From the NCBI GenBank assembly GCA_963457665.1, contig OY735218.1, forward strand, positions 42,395,530 through 42,459,529: 64,000 nucleotides of DNA, in the 5' to 3' direction. Below, piece after piece: positions 1 through 12,335 of the stretch. Position 1 is the first letter of the stretch, and each line of letters opens with the position of its first letter. The notes below the pieces were generated by a model that was not told the DNA's origin, did no database searches, and was given only the letters and a program-made list of their open reading frames with translations. This stretch comes from Thysanoteuthis rhombus. Taxonomy: Eukaryota > Mollusca > Cephalopoda > Oegopsida > Thysanoteuthidae. A program made the position numbers and the translations under genes.

Positions 1-196
1 TAAATTTATGCTAAATTAGTACCTTAGTTTGTGTCCGGCATTGTTCAACCTTGTTTTTTTTAAATTTGGACTTTTTAATGATAAGTGCTTAACAAAAGGC
101 GAGTAAAGTAACTTATTCATTGATCACCTTTTTTTCAATTTTTTTAATTGATCAGCCTGAGCACAGCATGCTCCTTGCAATTATCAAGTGATAGTT
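1..196 (+). repeat. Rep-A copy, 3' part, cut by window edge
   Basis: It starts at the TTTATGCTAAATTAGTACC segment and runs through TTATTCATTGATCACC to the GCATGCT segment near the 3' end. The last about 30 bp of the family are diverged or absent. Confidence 0.75.
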
Positions 197-199
197 CAA

Positions 200-560
200 A
201 CCATACTGATAGTATTTTCATCAGGGTAACTTAATTTCATAAACACCACTGCTTAATTTGCAAGATAAAAAGAAGCATATCTGGTTGATGGTGATTCATT
301 ATTTCCTTTGGAATGCTTCTCTCTTTCATGACTTCTGTGACAATTGGACAAATCCTGTTCATCTATTTAGATGCAATAAACAATCCAATAATGAGTTGCA
401 AACAAATATTGAAAGAGAGGCCAAAACCTTTTAGCCAACAAGTTTATTCCATTGGAACAAAGCAGATTACTTTAAAGGGATGCAACAGATTAATGTCATC
501 TTAATGTAACACCAAGTCAGTCAAGCTGGTCAAGGATCACACACTGGCTTATTGGCATAT
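200..560. other. No recognisable feature
   Basis: AT-rich DNA between two Rep-A fragments. A 63-codon frame at 313-504 has no recognisable motif. Confidence 0.6.
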
Positions 561-564
561 TAGA

Positions 565-668
565 AACTGTCAACTGAAACTGTCAACATTGGTTTCTTCA
601 ATTTTTAAGCTGGTCTGGCTGGCTACGTATGTCTCATGCAGACAGACCCCACCAATAGATCAACCCTC
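565..668 (+). repeat. Rep-A copy, 5' fragment
   Basis: It has the 5' start TTAGAAACTGTCAACTGAAA and the GGTCTGGCTGGCTACGTATG block, then stops after the ACCCCACCAATAGA segment. Confidence 0.8.
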
Positions 669-669
669 T

Positions 670-1130
670 ATATGCCCATCAAAATATCCTGTATGAATCC
701 TAACAAAATATCCTGGACTCTATAAACCAAAAGTATCAAGTTGCTTTTGTATATTGGTTGGTATAGTCTACTGCTGGAGCTTATTGAAGTGCTGCTCTGG
801 CACTGCACCCTTGAGTATAGTGTTATGATAGATCTTTCAGACATACTAGTCTATTGCCAAATGATTTGCCTTCAAAACAGCATTATTTCTTGATTCAAAT
901 GTTATAACTTTGTTATTATTTTACTCAACCAACTTTTTTGCAGATTAATCATAAAAGTTGATGAGAGATGTTTGTTACATTTAATGATTTTTTCATTTGA
1001 GAAATGCCTGAAGTATCTGAGGGATACCCTTTTTTTAATCTTTACAATTATTTCTTATCAAGTACCATAAATTTTAGAGACCGTCAACCAAAATTGATAA
1101 TAACCAAATAAATAATAGGAACCAAAAATT
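670..1130. other. No recognisable feature
   Basis: AT-rich DNA. GAGACCGTCAACCAAAATTG at 1077-1096 resembles a Rep-A 5' end but stops after about 20 bp. Confidence 0.6.
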
Positions 1131-1134
1131 AAGA

Positions 1135-1950
1135 GTGTGTAAGATGGCAATAGGAATCAAAAAAGACGATGAATATCTGAGCAACCTCCGATTTGCAGAC
1201 GACATCGTCCTTTTTGCAGAGAACCTATACGACCTCCAACTAATGCTAGATAAACTAAATAAAGAAAGCAAAAGAGTCGGCCTACACGACTTCAGTAAAA
1301 CAAAAGTCATGTGCAACAATCACATCAAGAATAAGGACATAACTGTCAAAATCGAAGATGTAAAACTAGGGAAAGTAGACTACTACATCTACCTAAGACA
1401 ACGAATCTCTTTGAAACGTGCAAAAGAAGAAGAAATCAAGCAGAGAATCACCTCGCATGGCAACCCTTCGGCAAAGCAAGCTCAACCTTCAAAAACAAGA
1501 CAATCCCAATAATCCTAAAAAGAAGAGTATACAACCAATGCATCCTCCTGATGGTCACCTTAGGAGCTGAAACATGGAACCTAACCAAGAGACAGACCTC
1601 TAAACTGAGAAGCATGCAACGTGCACATGAGAGAATCATGCTCAACATACATGAAGAGATCACAAGACAGTACAGTTTATCAGGAAAAAAACGGGAGTCC
1701 AAGACATCATAGAAACTATTAAAAAACTCAAATGGCAATGGGCAGGCCATGTTGCAAGAATGAAAGACAACCGATGGACATAACGACTCATAACATGGAT
1801 CCCCAGAGACCACATGTGGAACCCAGGCTGACAAAATACAAGATGGAGAGATGAACTAGACAAATTCAGAATATACTTGCTTGGCAACGCCCTTGATAGA
1901 GATATGTGGTGGATCCTTGGGAAGGTCTATGTCCATTGATGGACATTAAA
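1135..1950 (+). pseudogene. RTE-like LINE reverse transcriptase, 3' half (relic)
   Basis: A 125-codon frame from 1135 carries YLSNLRFADDIVLFAE; the catalytic FADD is at 1192-1203. After a frameshift near 1450 the homology continues in another frame as KRRVYNQC, LGAETWNLTKRQTS and MQRAHERIMLNI. After a second shift near 1680 it continues as GVQDIIETIKKLKWQWAGHV, ARMKDNRW, a stop, and WRDELDKFRI ending near YVH. This order (FADD block, AETWNLT, RAHERIML, KWQWAGH) is typical of RTE/BovB-related LINE polyproteins. The copy lacks the endonuclease and N-terminal RT and has at least two frameshifts plus stops. A short TGATAATGATGA-like tail follows. Confidence 0.85.
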
Positions 1951-2113
1951 ATACTGATAATGATGAAGATTGGAATCAGTATTTGCTATGTATTCTTCAA
2001 CTTTGCTATAAACCAGTGTTGACTGTTGGGGTGAAATGGACAATCATAATAGTCATACAATGCTCTTTTCTTGTGCAACGTTAATATGAATGACAGTTAT
2101 TTGCATCTGTCAA

Positions 2114-2492
2114 TTAGAAACTGTCAACCAAAACTATCGCTAGAACTTTCTTAAGCTGTCAAGTTGGTCCAACAGGTAGGCTATGTTTGTATGTATTTAT
2201 CACACTTATTAAGTACAGAAAAAACTAATTTTGTTTTTTGAAAATTAACCTCTAAATTGGTTTTTTGTGAGGGCTCAATTTGCAATCTATGTTTATGCTA
2301 ATTTGATCCCTTGATTTGTATCTGACAGCATCTTGGCCTGTTTTCTTTGAAAATTCAGACTATTTGATGATCATTGCCCAGCAAAAGTTGAGAAAAGTAA
2401 CTCGATCACCCTTTTTTCAAATGCAAATTATTCATTTTTCTGTTTGATCACCCCAAAAAACAGTTTCTCTTGAGTGACTAACCTGACCTCTC
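2114..2492 (+). repeat. Rep-A copy, near full length
   Basis: It starts TTAGAAACTGTCAACCAAAA and ends GAGTGACTAACCTGACCT. The copy is shortened by several small deletions, including most of the GGAGCTAGAGGGCTGAAAAT block. Confidence 0.85.
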
Positions 2493-2984
2493 GTCATTAA
2501 TTTCAGTTCTAATAAAATAGGCAAAGATTCATCAATAAAATAATTATACTGATAATAATTATCATTGAACTTTGATCAGCATTTCTTTCATTCTAATTTC
2601 TGTTGCCCTGCCCCAAATAATAATGGATAACGCTTCATACATGGAACTTGAATACTATTACACTTAATTATCTTAACTGGTCTTAATATTCAATCTTGAA
2701 AACCCTTATTTGTTTGTTCATGTATGAATATATGTATGTGTGTGTGTGTGCATGAGTTTGTATGTGTGTATGAATGTATAGATATATATCTATACATATG
2801 ATAAGCAGTTATGATTGCTCCTATGCTGACAGTATGATAAGTAATGGATTGATAAAATATGTAGAAATACATGAATACAAGAAGCTCTGAGACTAACAAT
2901 ACACAAAACAAAACCAGCCAGTGATCTGAGAAGAGAGGAATGAGTTAAAGGTGTTATTTAGATCTCCTCCTACCATGAGGATCC

Positions 2985-3060
2985 CAGTTGTTCAATCAGT
3001 TAACACAGACTACATAGGTGCTTCCATAGATGTAGGTTCAAATCCCATCCGGGGCTCATT
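2985..3060 (+). mobile_element. tRNA-derived SINE-like head
   Basis: GGTTCAAATCC at 3035-3045 is a perfect box B. About 45 bp upstream, CAATCAGTTAACACA resembles a tRNA D-loop/box A region, and the 3' side ends CCGGGGCTC like an acceptor stem. Pairing is too poor for a tRNA gene. It is most likely a decayed SINE head. Confidence 0.4.
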
Positions 3061-3170
3061 TCTTTATTTTCCAATCATTACTGTTGTTTTACTCACTACC
3101 GTAACACAAAGCCAAAATTTAGTTCCCAAACTGTCTTCCTTTATTCACAAACGTTTGTATAAATGTGTGC

Positions 3171-3212
3171 ACATATAGATATGTTTATAAGTGAATAAAC
3201 ATATCTATATGT
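3171..3212. repeat. Perfect 18-bp stem inverted repeat
   Basis: ACATATAGATATGTTTAT (3171-3188), a 6-base loop AAGTGA, then the exact reverse complement (3195-3212). It lies just downstream of the SINE-like head. It has no poly-T context, and its role is unknown. Confidence 0.8.
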
Positions 3213-3524
3213 AATAAACATCAGCACACAATATTTCATTACATATTAATTGATAGATTTCTAATTAGAATTAAATCTTGATTAAACTTTAATACCTTGT
3301 AGCTTTATGTAATTAAATGTGTTAATAATTTGTTCTAATTAAGGATCCAATCTCATCAAATGAAAAATGAATTATTTTTTTGTTGTTTCATTTCTTAGTC
3401 AGTATTATTTTGTTTCTGATGTCAGGATAATTTACTCCTCGGGACAAGTTGAGGATTTCACTCTTTCTTTTTGCAAACAATAAGAGACAAAATGTTCACT
3501 GATATTGGAAGGATTAACATCTTG

Positions 3525-3952
3525 TTAGAAACCTTCAATCAAAACTGTCGCAAAAACTGTCAACAAAGGTTTCTTTAGTTTCCAAGTGGGTCTGGTTGGC
3601 TATATATATAAATGTGTATCATGCTGCAAGCCACACAAATGGAGTTAGAGGACTGAAAATTCAAATATTTACTCCTTATTATGCCAAAGAGAAATTGTTT
3701 TTTGAAAATCCACGCAATAGATAGGTTTTAGCCGTGGGTTCAATTAGTAATGTATGTTCATGTTGAATCAGTTCCTTTGTTTGTGCCTTTTGTTTTTTTT
3801 TCTTTGACTTTTTAGCGATCACTGTCCAACAGAAGTTGAGAATAGTTATTCATTCATTGATCAACCCTTTCCACAAATTTTTTTAATTGATGACTCCCAA
3901 CATCGTATGCTGTGAGTGTGATGGTTTCTACTGACTGACTAACCAGAACTGT
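3525..3952 (+). repeat. Rep-A copy, near full length
   Basis: It starts TTAGAAACCTTCAATCAAAA and ends GACTGACTAACCAGAACTG. The middle carries GGAGTTAGAGGACTGAAAAT and the TTATGCCAAAGAG block, so all parts of the family are present. Confidence 0.88.
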
Positions 3953-3954
3953 TT

Positions 3955-4980
3955 TATCTACTTTTATCTTACTTTTATTCTTGTTACCTTCCTTATTTAT
4001 CTATCACTTCTGATTCTTGTATGTATTAGAATATCTGGCTGATATTCTTATGCAAACCCTTCACTTTCAGATCTGAAAATCATATTTTCCATGTTGTTAC
4101 AGCATGGGCATCAGTGGCATCACCCCATAAAACCAAAGGTTTACTTGCATAGCCAAGCAATTGAGGTGATGCTAGTAAGTGTTTCATAGATTTTCCTGTG
4201 GGAGTTTTTTTCTCCTAAGCAGATGGCTAAACAGTCTGTCCCTTAAGAGCATATCCCCCATTGAAGCTGGCTGAATTGATGCATTCGCTCTGTGCCCAGA
4301 TTCCAAGCAAAATAGCAGTATGTTAGCCAAGGTTTATAGTTATAACAGCAGAATATTCTTCTTAGCTGTAAGAAAAGTATCTGATTAATGCACTTTGTGG
4401 GTCAGCAGCATCTGATGGTGATGATGATAAAACATAGACAGAATTCTTCCTTATTCCATCAGTTCCTCAATTTTGGTGAAGCCATCACGTGCCATGCAAG
4501 CGCCATTAAGAGACATTTTTTTTGCAAATCTCCAAGAAAAGTTTCAAGATAAATGAATAGAAATAAACAATATGAAAATCTATGAGACAGCTTCACTGAA
4601 ATAGTGGAACTCTGATGTGATAAAGTAGATTCTTCCCTTTGCTTTATTGTTATCAGATACATCTAAAGTACAATGTGTGTTTGTAAGGGGCTCATTTGGT
4701 TAATCTTTCCTTTATCCACCTTTATTTTCTTTCATGGTTCCCAAACCGAGCAGTCACTGCCTTGTCTTTATCAATCTATTCTTAGAGGCACCTACCTTGT
4801 TAAAAACATCAATCAAAATAATGCCAGCTGAGTTTTAAAGCCATACCAATTAAAATATATACATTCAAATTATACCAGTTTATAATACGAAGTTCATTTC
4901 AGTTATTATGATTGAATCAAATAGCTTGCTCCAGACATTATGTCTCAACTAAATTTGGTTGTCATTTAGCAGAAGCCCAG
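3955..4980. other. Unassigned, possibly repeat-derived
   Basis: 4080-4430 is less AT-rich and ends with a GATGGTGATGATGATAAAAC tail like those of the LINE copies, but no protein motif was seen in it. Confidence 0.5.
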
Positions 4981-5200
4981 ATACAGAAAAACCTCAATAA
5001 TCCAATCTTCAATTATCCGAATTTCAGATTATCTGAACCAGGTATCAAGGTCCTCTAATTGTGTTCAGTATGATTTTCTTTTTTTTGATTGGATCTGTTT
5101 TCCGAACAATTATTTCTCTGCACAACATTCGATGTTTCATTGTAAAGTAAATTATTCATGTTTTGAACTGATGCCAATTGATAATGTCAAGTTTAAAATC
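4981..5200 (+). mobile_element. Pogo/Tigger-like transposon end (relic)
   Basis: The stretch contains AAAACCTCAATAATCCAA followed by repeated TTATCCGAA/TTATCTGAA motifs, typical of Tigger/pogo terminal sequences. No transposase coding sequence is visible, so this is a terminal fragment or a small non-autonomous copy. Confidence 0.5.
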
Positions 5201-5270
5201 AGTCAATAAATCATCTTGAATAATGTTTTTTTTTCATCCCTTATTTTTCCTTTTTGCAAAAAAAAATCGA

Positions 5271-6507
5271 ACAGTGGCATAGCTGAACTTTGTGCTGTGG
5301 GGGGTGGTTCTTTTACACCACCCCAAAAAAACGCAATACATCAAACATACTTAAACTGTTACACAGAAGTGAAAACAACGATTAGTGAAAAAATTAGGAG
5401 ACCATGTTTACTTCTGAAGTGAAAAAATTAGCTACAACTTTCTGCAAAGTTATTTTTCTTGCTTTCCTGCAAGCAAAATCTTCAATAAGATTGTCGGAGT
5501 CTATGTTTGTTTGTCAATTGTTGTTCTATGGACAGTATGACAAGATTTCTCAACTGCACGGTGCTCATAGTGAATCTCAGGTAATTTTTTATCAGTTTTA
5601 GTTTAGAGAAAATCCTCCCACAGGAAGCAACACTAACAGCAATTGTAAGGAAAGCCCACAGCAGGATTACAATATCTGGAAACGAGTTCCCTATATCATA
5701 CTTTTGGATAAACAGCAAAATTTCAAAGGAACCAATCATCCATGTCTCTGTTTTGTCTTGCATAGCAGCAACAGCACTAAAATGCCCAAGTCTTTTTCTG
5801 TTAACAAAGAACTCTTCCTTACCTATAACTACATGATCATGATCCAGTTGACTCTCGTATGTATCATCCAAAAGGTTCAACAGGGTAAGGGGGGGTGCAG
5901 CTCTCAGCAAGTTTAGGAATCTGTTGAAATCTAAAAATTATTTTTTGAATCACTCTGTTCAGGAAATATTTCTCTCTTCAACTCAGTTTTGTATGGCAAA
6001 TCAGCATCTTGTAATCCTTCACCAAACATTTGTTTCTTCTTTCTACAAACTCTCCACAGTTCCAAAAATGGTCTCAGAATTCACAGCAACAGAAGCTGCA
6101 TGTATACCCACTGAATTCAATGTGATTTTGTACAAGCAACGAAGTCTGCTTTTCTATTAATTTCCTTGATATGTTTCTGAACAACAGTATTGGATGATAC
6201 ATATGAGTATTAACTGGTCACTGATAAGGAAAAGTTCCCCGTTGAAAGAAAAAGATTCATCACAGCAGCAGACTCCACAATTCTGAACATTAATTCTATT
6301 ATATTCTAATTTTCCCAAAATCATAGTTAAAATATTCTTGGGGGTTTTACCTTTGGTTTCAATGAAATCAAAAAATAATTCCACATCCTTCATTTTATTT
6401 CTATTGATCATAACGTGATGTAAAACTGGGCTCTTTTCATCCTTCAAAGAAATATCAGGAATGCTGTTGAATATCACCTGGAAAGCTTTTGGTAACTTTT
6501 GGCCCAC
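5271..6507 (-). pseudogene. hAT transposase relic, ZMYM1-like
   Basis: On the minus strand the piece from 6507 has KGKTPKNILTMILGKLEYNR and INVQNCGV. Around 6110 comes LNSVGIHAASVAVNSETIFG, and the 142-codon frame 5910-5482 ends with VSVASCGRIFSKLKLIKNYL followed by STVQLRNLVILSIE. The last is the hAT C-terminal dimerisation motif, and the whole resembles the transposase-derived ZMYM1-like proteins common in animal genomes. Frameshifts separate the pieces. CAGTGGCATAGCT at 5271 resembles a hAT terminus and probably marks the 3' end; no matching second terminus was found. Confidence 0.8.
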
Positions 6508-6598
6508 CTATATAGTTCAATTCTGAAATAGGTAAGTGAGGAAATCCTTTTTTTGAAATGACTAAAGAAATTATTTTGTAGAAAAACAACTTTCTAAC

Positions 6599-6753
6599 TG
6601 CCTTTTTAAAATTAAGACTTTTTTAGTGATCACTGCCCAACATTAGGGGAGAGAAGTAATTTGATAACCCCTCTTTCCAATTTTTAATAGATCACCTACA
6701 ACTCAGCATTCGGCTAAGAGACATTGGTTTCTGTTAAGTGATTACCAGACCTT
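6599..6753 (+). repeat. Rep-A copy, 3' third
   Basis: It begins at TTTTTAGTGATCACTGCCCA and ends GTGATTACCAGACCTTT. It lies about 90 bp from the hAT relic. Confidence 0.75.
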
Positions 6754-6759
6754 TTATCT

Positions 6760-7755
6760 GTTTATAATAGATCTTAACTCTGCAGTAAGCAAACAATAAA
6801 TCTATAATCCATAAATCAGGAACATTCTGAACATTTCCTGTTGATAACATCTGTCACCAGTCAGTTCAATTATACATCTGCCAGGCCCCCGCCTCCTGCA
6901 TCGGGCCTGGACATTCTCTCAAGCAGCCCCATATAGCTCCTCCTAAAACCTTTAAAAATTGATTTTTCTCAAAACTGAAAATTCATGTGAGTACTTTTGG
7001 CACAAGTAGTGTTTAAATAATGTCCATGTTTTATAGTCATGTTTGGGTTGTGGTTAGGGTTAAGTGAAGGGATTGGGATTTTGCTTAAAGAAAAACATGT
7101 TTTATTGTTGGATTCCTTTGAAAAAAATGCAAGCTAATTTGCATCTGCACCAAGAAAAAGAGAAATCAACATTGACTCTTTCCAATAACAAATGGAGAGC
7201 AAGGCTCCATTTCAGCATTATCATTACATGATTAATAGACCCCGTTTAATGACTTATTTTAATATTTTTTCTTCAATGTTGACAAATTTCTAGATGATTT
7301 GAATGTCTGACAATGAAATCTCATGAAATTTAAAGAAAAATAATTTCAAAGGTCCACTGATTCTTTTTTTCCAGGCTTTTAACCACTTGGTAATTGGTGC
7401 TTTGACTGAATTTTTGGAAATAAATGAATCTCCAAACAGAACCTTACAAATTAGGATAGAAAAAGTAGTTTTAACCCTAAATTAAACTGGAGGAACCTAG
7501 GAGGTCAGCACTGCCTAGCCTATGTTAATCCTGGTGCCAAGTTACTCTTATAGAAAAAGTTACAGCCCCTAGGAGGCAGTTGTTTCTTAATCTATGAGAC
7601 ACATGAATGCAAGAGAAAAAACTTTTGCTGTCTTTATAGTTATATATATAACTAATTTATCTGTAATATTGTCTCTGTTTATACATTGAGACTTCTTAAA
7701 TAAACATTAATTATAAGTATACATCTCTGTATTTGTATTCTATTCTATTTCATTA
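6760..7755. other. No recognisable feature
   Basis: AT-rich DNA with a short GC-rich patch (6880-6945, GGCCCCCGCC and GGGCCTGG) that may be left from the hAT element. Confidence 0.5.
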
Positions 7756-7758
7756 CAC

Positions 7759-7936
<178 letters not shown>

Positions 7937-8504
7937 TAGAGTGTGTGGGTGGATGGCCTTAAGCAATGTATGTTTTCGATAGTCTCGAGAATAATAAGTT
8001 CTATTTTTGTGTGACGGAATCAGAATAGTAAATAAAGAACGAATGACATCCATATTTTAAATGTCATTGCTCAAATCAAAGCATCTTGTTGGTATGACAA
8101 CCACATGATGCAATTACTCCTTAGAAAATTCTGAATTTCAGAATATGAAGTTTGGGACTTACTATTTCTCTGTTTGTTTTGAAAAGGACATTTTGAGTTT
8201 TAATTTTATTTTCCTACGTAACAACAGATAACAAGGAACACATCAAAATCCAGTGACGTCATGCATGAACATACACAAAAACTGGTGATAAATTCACTTC
8301 CAATATGTGTTGCTACAATTTTAAAAAATCATTTACAAGAACTACTAATGAAGGAGTTGAAATGGGTCTCATAGTTTTGAAATAATATTGTATGAAGAAA
8401 TGAATTCTGTTTTGTTCACCTTTCAGATTTTAATGAAGCAGGGGAGTTTGATCCTTGCACAGCCAAGCATGTATTATTTCAACTTGATTCATCTTGATTC
8501 ATCA

Positions 8505-8797
8505 AATTGGCTTTTGTCTGCATGCTTTGTTGGGGTGATCGATTGAAAAATTGCGAAAAAGTGTGATTAATGAATGAGTTACTTCTTTCACCTTACATTG
8601 GGCAGGGATCACTAAAATATCTAAATTAAAAATGCTGCTGGATACTAACTGGGGACCAATTTAGCAAAATTTACACTCTCAATAGAACTCCCAAGTAAAA
8701 ACTTATTATGGGGTAGAATGTTCAAAAAAGAAAACAAACCTTTTTTTTAGGTATAACACGGAGTAAAAGTTTCATTTTTCAGCCCTGTAGTTCCATT

Positions 8798-8800
<3 letters not shown>
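8505..8800 (-). repeat. Rep-A copy ending in a (TA)n array
   Basis: This inverted copy starts around GCATGCTTTGTTGGGGTGAT and ends at GTAGTTCCATTGGC, where it passes directly into the (TA)n array at 8801. The 5' quarter of the family is missing beyond the array. Confidence 0.8.

Positions 8801-8857
<57 letters not shown>
8801..8857. repeat. (TA)n array
   Basis: Pure TA beginning exactly where an inverted Rep-A copy stops. Confidence 0.95.
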
Positions 8858-8861
<4 letters not shown>

Positions 8862-9061
8862 AAAAAGAAAGACTGTAGTACCCTCTATTAGTAATCTTGT
8901 AACTATGGAGGTGCAGAAAAAAATATATTCTTTATTTGCAATTTTATGACCAATCATAATTCCTATATCCATTTATTCTATTCTGTGTAATCTTTATGAA
9001 ATTGAAACAGATATTTAGATTGAAGATCTTTTCATTCAAACCATAAGTTCAAATGTATAAC

Positions 9062-9240
9062 AGCATTTATGCTTGTTTTTGCAAAAATTCAGACTTTTTA
9101 GCAATCACTGCCCAATAAAAGGTGAGGGAAATTGCTTATTCATTGATCACCCCTTTTCCCAATTTTTGATCAACCACAATATAGCATGCAGCCAAAAGAT
9201 GTCCGTGATGTGTTGGTTTCAATTGAGCAACCAACCAGAT
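9062..9240 (+). repeat. Rep-A copy, 3' half
   Basis: It starts at the GCATTTATGCTTG segment and ends with GAGCAACCAACCAGATC. Confidence 0.8.
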
Positions 9241-9538
9241 CAATAATATATTTTCTCTCAAAAAATATGTATGTCGTGGTTGGAGTGTGAATTAAAATTC
9301 TATGGTTTTTGCACACACACATTTATAGATACGCATTGTAAATGTATGAGTATTCTACCAATTCATATTCCTTGTATAATATAGGAGACAAATCTTTGGA
9401 AATGTATGTGGCTGAAATTGAAAATTTTGAATTGTTTTATTTGTAAGCTTCCATGCATATCGTTGGATTCAATTTCTTTGTATAGCAGTGTTTACATAAA
9501 CACATAGTATATATAAGCACATAATACATATAAGCACA

Positions 9539-9540
<2 letters not shown>

Positions 9541-9626
<86 letters not shown>
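9541..9626. repeat. (TA)n array
   Basis: Pure TA inside a longer degenerate stretch (9490-9730) in which ATAAGCACATA-like words recur. Confidence 0.95.
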
Positions 9627-9628
<2 letters not shown>

Positions 9629-9835
9629 CACATTGTATGTATGTTTATAAAAGGACATTATATATATGTATATAAAAGCACACCGTGTACATGTACTTTT
9701 AGTACAATGTTCTTGTATATCAATACATAAATGTATAAAGTTAAATCAATAATTTTTTTATATTGTTTTATTACATATATGAATGGATCTATAACCCATT
9801 ATTATCTGTGCTCATGTACACACACACTCATACAT

Positions 9836-9840
9836 ACATA

Positions 9841-9891
<51 letters not shown>
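9836..9891. repeat. (TA)n array
   Basis: TA array with a short (CA)n and CATA lead-in; family E starts at its right end. Confidence 0.95.
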
Positions 9892-9895
<4 letters not shown>

Positions 9896-10060
9896 TATGA
9901 ATTGCGTTATATCAAATAGAAAATTATTTGGTATGATCTCTCACACAGATAATATATCACTCAATTCAGGCAAATGTAAATAGAAGAAACAATTAAAGAA
10001 AAAGGGGTTGCTGCAGGAATCAAATCTGCCATTGATAGAGTAGCCATTTCAACAGAGTGA
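9890..10060 (+). repeat. Dispersed repeat family E, copy 1
   Basis: TATGAATTGCGTTATATCAA, TAGAAAATTATTTGGTATGA, CAATTAAAGAAAAAGGGGTT and GCTGCAGGAATCAAATCTGC, starting right at the end of a (TA)n array. A shorter copy lies at 17712-17815. Confidence 0.6.
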
Positions 10061-10156
10061 TGTGTTTTTTTCAGCTTTTACTTAGTGACATTATTTGATA
10101 CAGCAATACTTTCACGATACTATATCAAAACATGAACAGGGAACTATTCAAGGTAT

Positions 10157-11165
<1,009 letters not shown>

Positions 11166-11414
11166 ACACTCCCATTAGAAGATGATATAATTGTATAATG
11201 ATTTGAAGATTGATTTCCTTATCAAATAATCTCCACTCAACCTTTTTCTCACAAATCCCTGAATTACTGACTTTTGATTTCCTTAATTGAATCTCAGTTC
11301 TTCAAGAGAAAAAGAAATCTTTCAAATCTCATTTCTCATTTCACTGCACTCTCTTTTCTATTCTCTCCCACTTTTTTCTTTGTGTGGCTTTTTTTCTAAT
11401 CTAGTCATTTTAGA

Positions 11415-11823
11415 TACAGTCAACCAAAACTGTCAACATAGGTTTTCAAGTTGGTCGGGCTAGTCATGTATATGTAATGTGTATAGGCTAAACCGATGGA
11501 GCTGGAGGACTGAAAATTTGAACATTTACTTTGTATTATGTCTAGAAAAACTTTTTTTATTTTTAAAAATTCTCTGCCAAAATAGTTTTTTAGTGGGGAG
11601 ATTCGACTTGCAACGTAAGTTTATGCTAAATTGGTCCTTTATTTATGTTCCGCAGTGTTCACAATTATTCGTTTTTTTTAATCAAAATATTTTTAGTGAT
11701 CACAGCCCAACAAAAGGTGAGAAAAGTAATTTATTCATTGATCACCCCTCTTCCCAAACAGAAAACATGCTGCCAAATGACATTGGTCATGTGATGGTTT
11801 CTAGTGAGAGATTAACCAGACCT
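11415..11823 (+). repeat. Rep-A copy, near full length, directly upstream of the exon
   Basis: It starts ATACAGTCAACCAAAACTGT and ends GAGATTAACCAGACCTG, only about 60 bp before the EPAC-like exon. The middle block GGAGCTGGAGGACTGAAAAT is intact. The 120-codon frame here is inside the repeat and has no coding signature. Confidence 0.88.
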
Positions 11824-11829
11824 GATTTT

Positions 11830-11883
11830 AATTTGATTTAATTGTTTCATTTCTAATTCAATTTTCTTCTTTTCTTTTTGCAG
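11830..11883 (+). promoter_or_regulatory. Splice acceptor tract of the EPAC-like exon
   Basis: The roughly 55 bases before the exon are rich in T and C, contain several TAAT/CTAAT-type sequences that could serve as a branch point, and end in CAG. The upstream Rep-A copy stops at about 11823, so the whole acceptor region fits in about 60 bases of non-repeat DNA. Confidence 0.7.
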
Positions 11884-12026
11884 GCCTGGAGACAGAACTG
11901 GGGAAGACCTAGATCTTATCTATTGTCGCTTGAAAGAAATTCAGGCCTTTGACAAATTCCATCCTATGTTGCTGCATCAGATATGCATTGTGGGATACTA
12001 TGAGGATTTGGAGAAAGGAGTAACCT
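11884..12026 (+). CDS. RAPGEF4: Internal exon of an EPAC / RAPGEF4-like Rap guanine nucleotide exchange factor
   Basis: EPAC proteins are cAMP-activated exchange factors that load GTP onto the small GTPase Rap. This segment has a pyrimidine-rich acceptor ending TTTTTGCAG directly before 11884 and a strong donor, GTAAGT, at 12027. The open frame between them has no stop and encodes 47 full codons, with a split codon at each side (one base at the start, one at the end). The peptide begins [13 protein letters not shown] and includes [23 protein letters not shown] and VT. It closely resembles the start of the N-terminal cyclic-nucleotide-binding domain of vertebrate RAPGEF4, where a comparable exon follows the short first coding exon. 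The phosphate-binding cassette is not in this exon. GC and codon content are clearly above the surroundings. The family call is by recalled similarity, not a search. The other candidate is RAPGEF3, but the FHPxLLHQIC stretch fits RAPGEF4 better. No other exon of the gene was seen in the window. Confidence 0.85.
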
Positions 12027-12045
12027 GTAAGTTTTCACATTCTCT

Positions 12046-12335
12046 TAGCTTTTTTTTCTATCCTAATTTTGGAACTTACCATTTAAAAGACCTAACTTAT
12101 TTATCATTTTTTCATGTGAAATTACCTTCAATTAGTTTCGATTCCATCAATGATTACCTGGAGTAGGTATTGAGCTGGTGTCAATCACTAGTGTAACATA
12201 TGTATTGCTCTGATATTCAATGCTATGTATACAACTCACACATTGCACACATACACACAGCTCACACACTGCATACATACAACTCATACACTGTGCACAT
12301 ACACACAACTCATACACTACACACACACAGATATT
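12046..12335 (+). mobile_element. Second copy of the 13055-13410 repeat, just downstream of the exon
   Basis: From about 12080 the sequence matches 13110-13250 closely, sharing TTCATGTGAAATTACCTTCA and GGTATTGAGCTGGTGTCAAT, and ends in a CA-rich tandem stretch (12236-12332). The left limit is vague because the T-rich start blends into the intron, but it comes within about 20-50 bp of the splice donor at 12027. Confidence 0.65.

Noticed and set aside
11479..11841. 120-codon frame just upstream of the EPAC-like exon
   Set aside because: It lies within a Rep-A copy; other copies of the family do not keep this frame.
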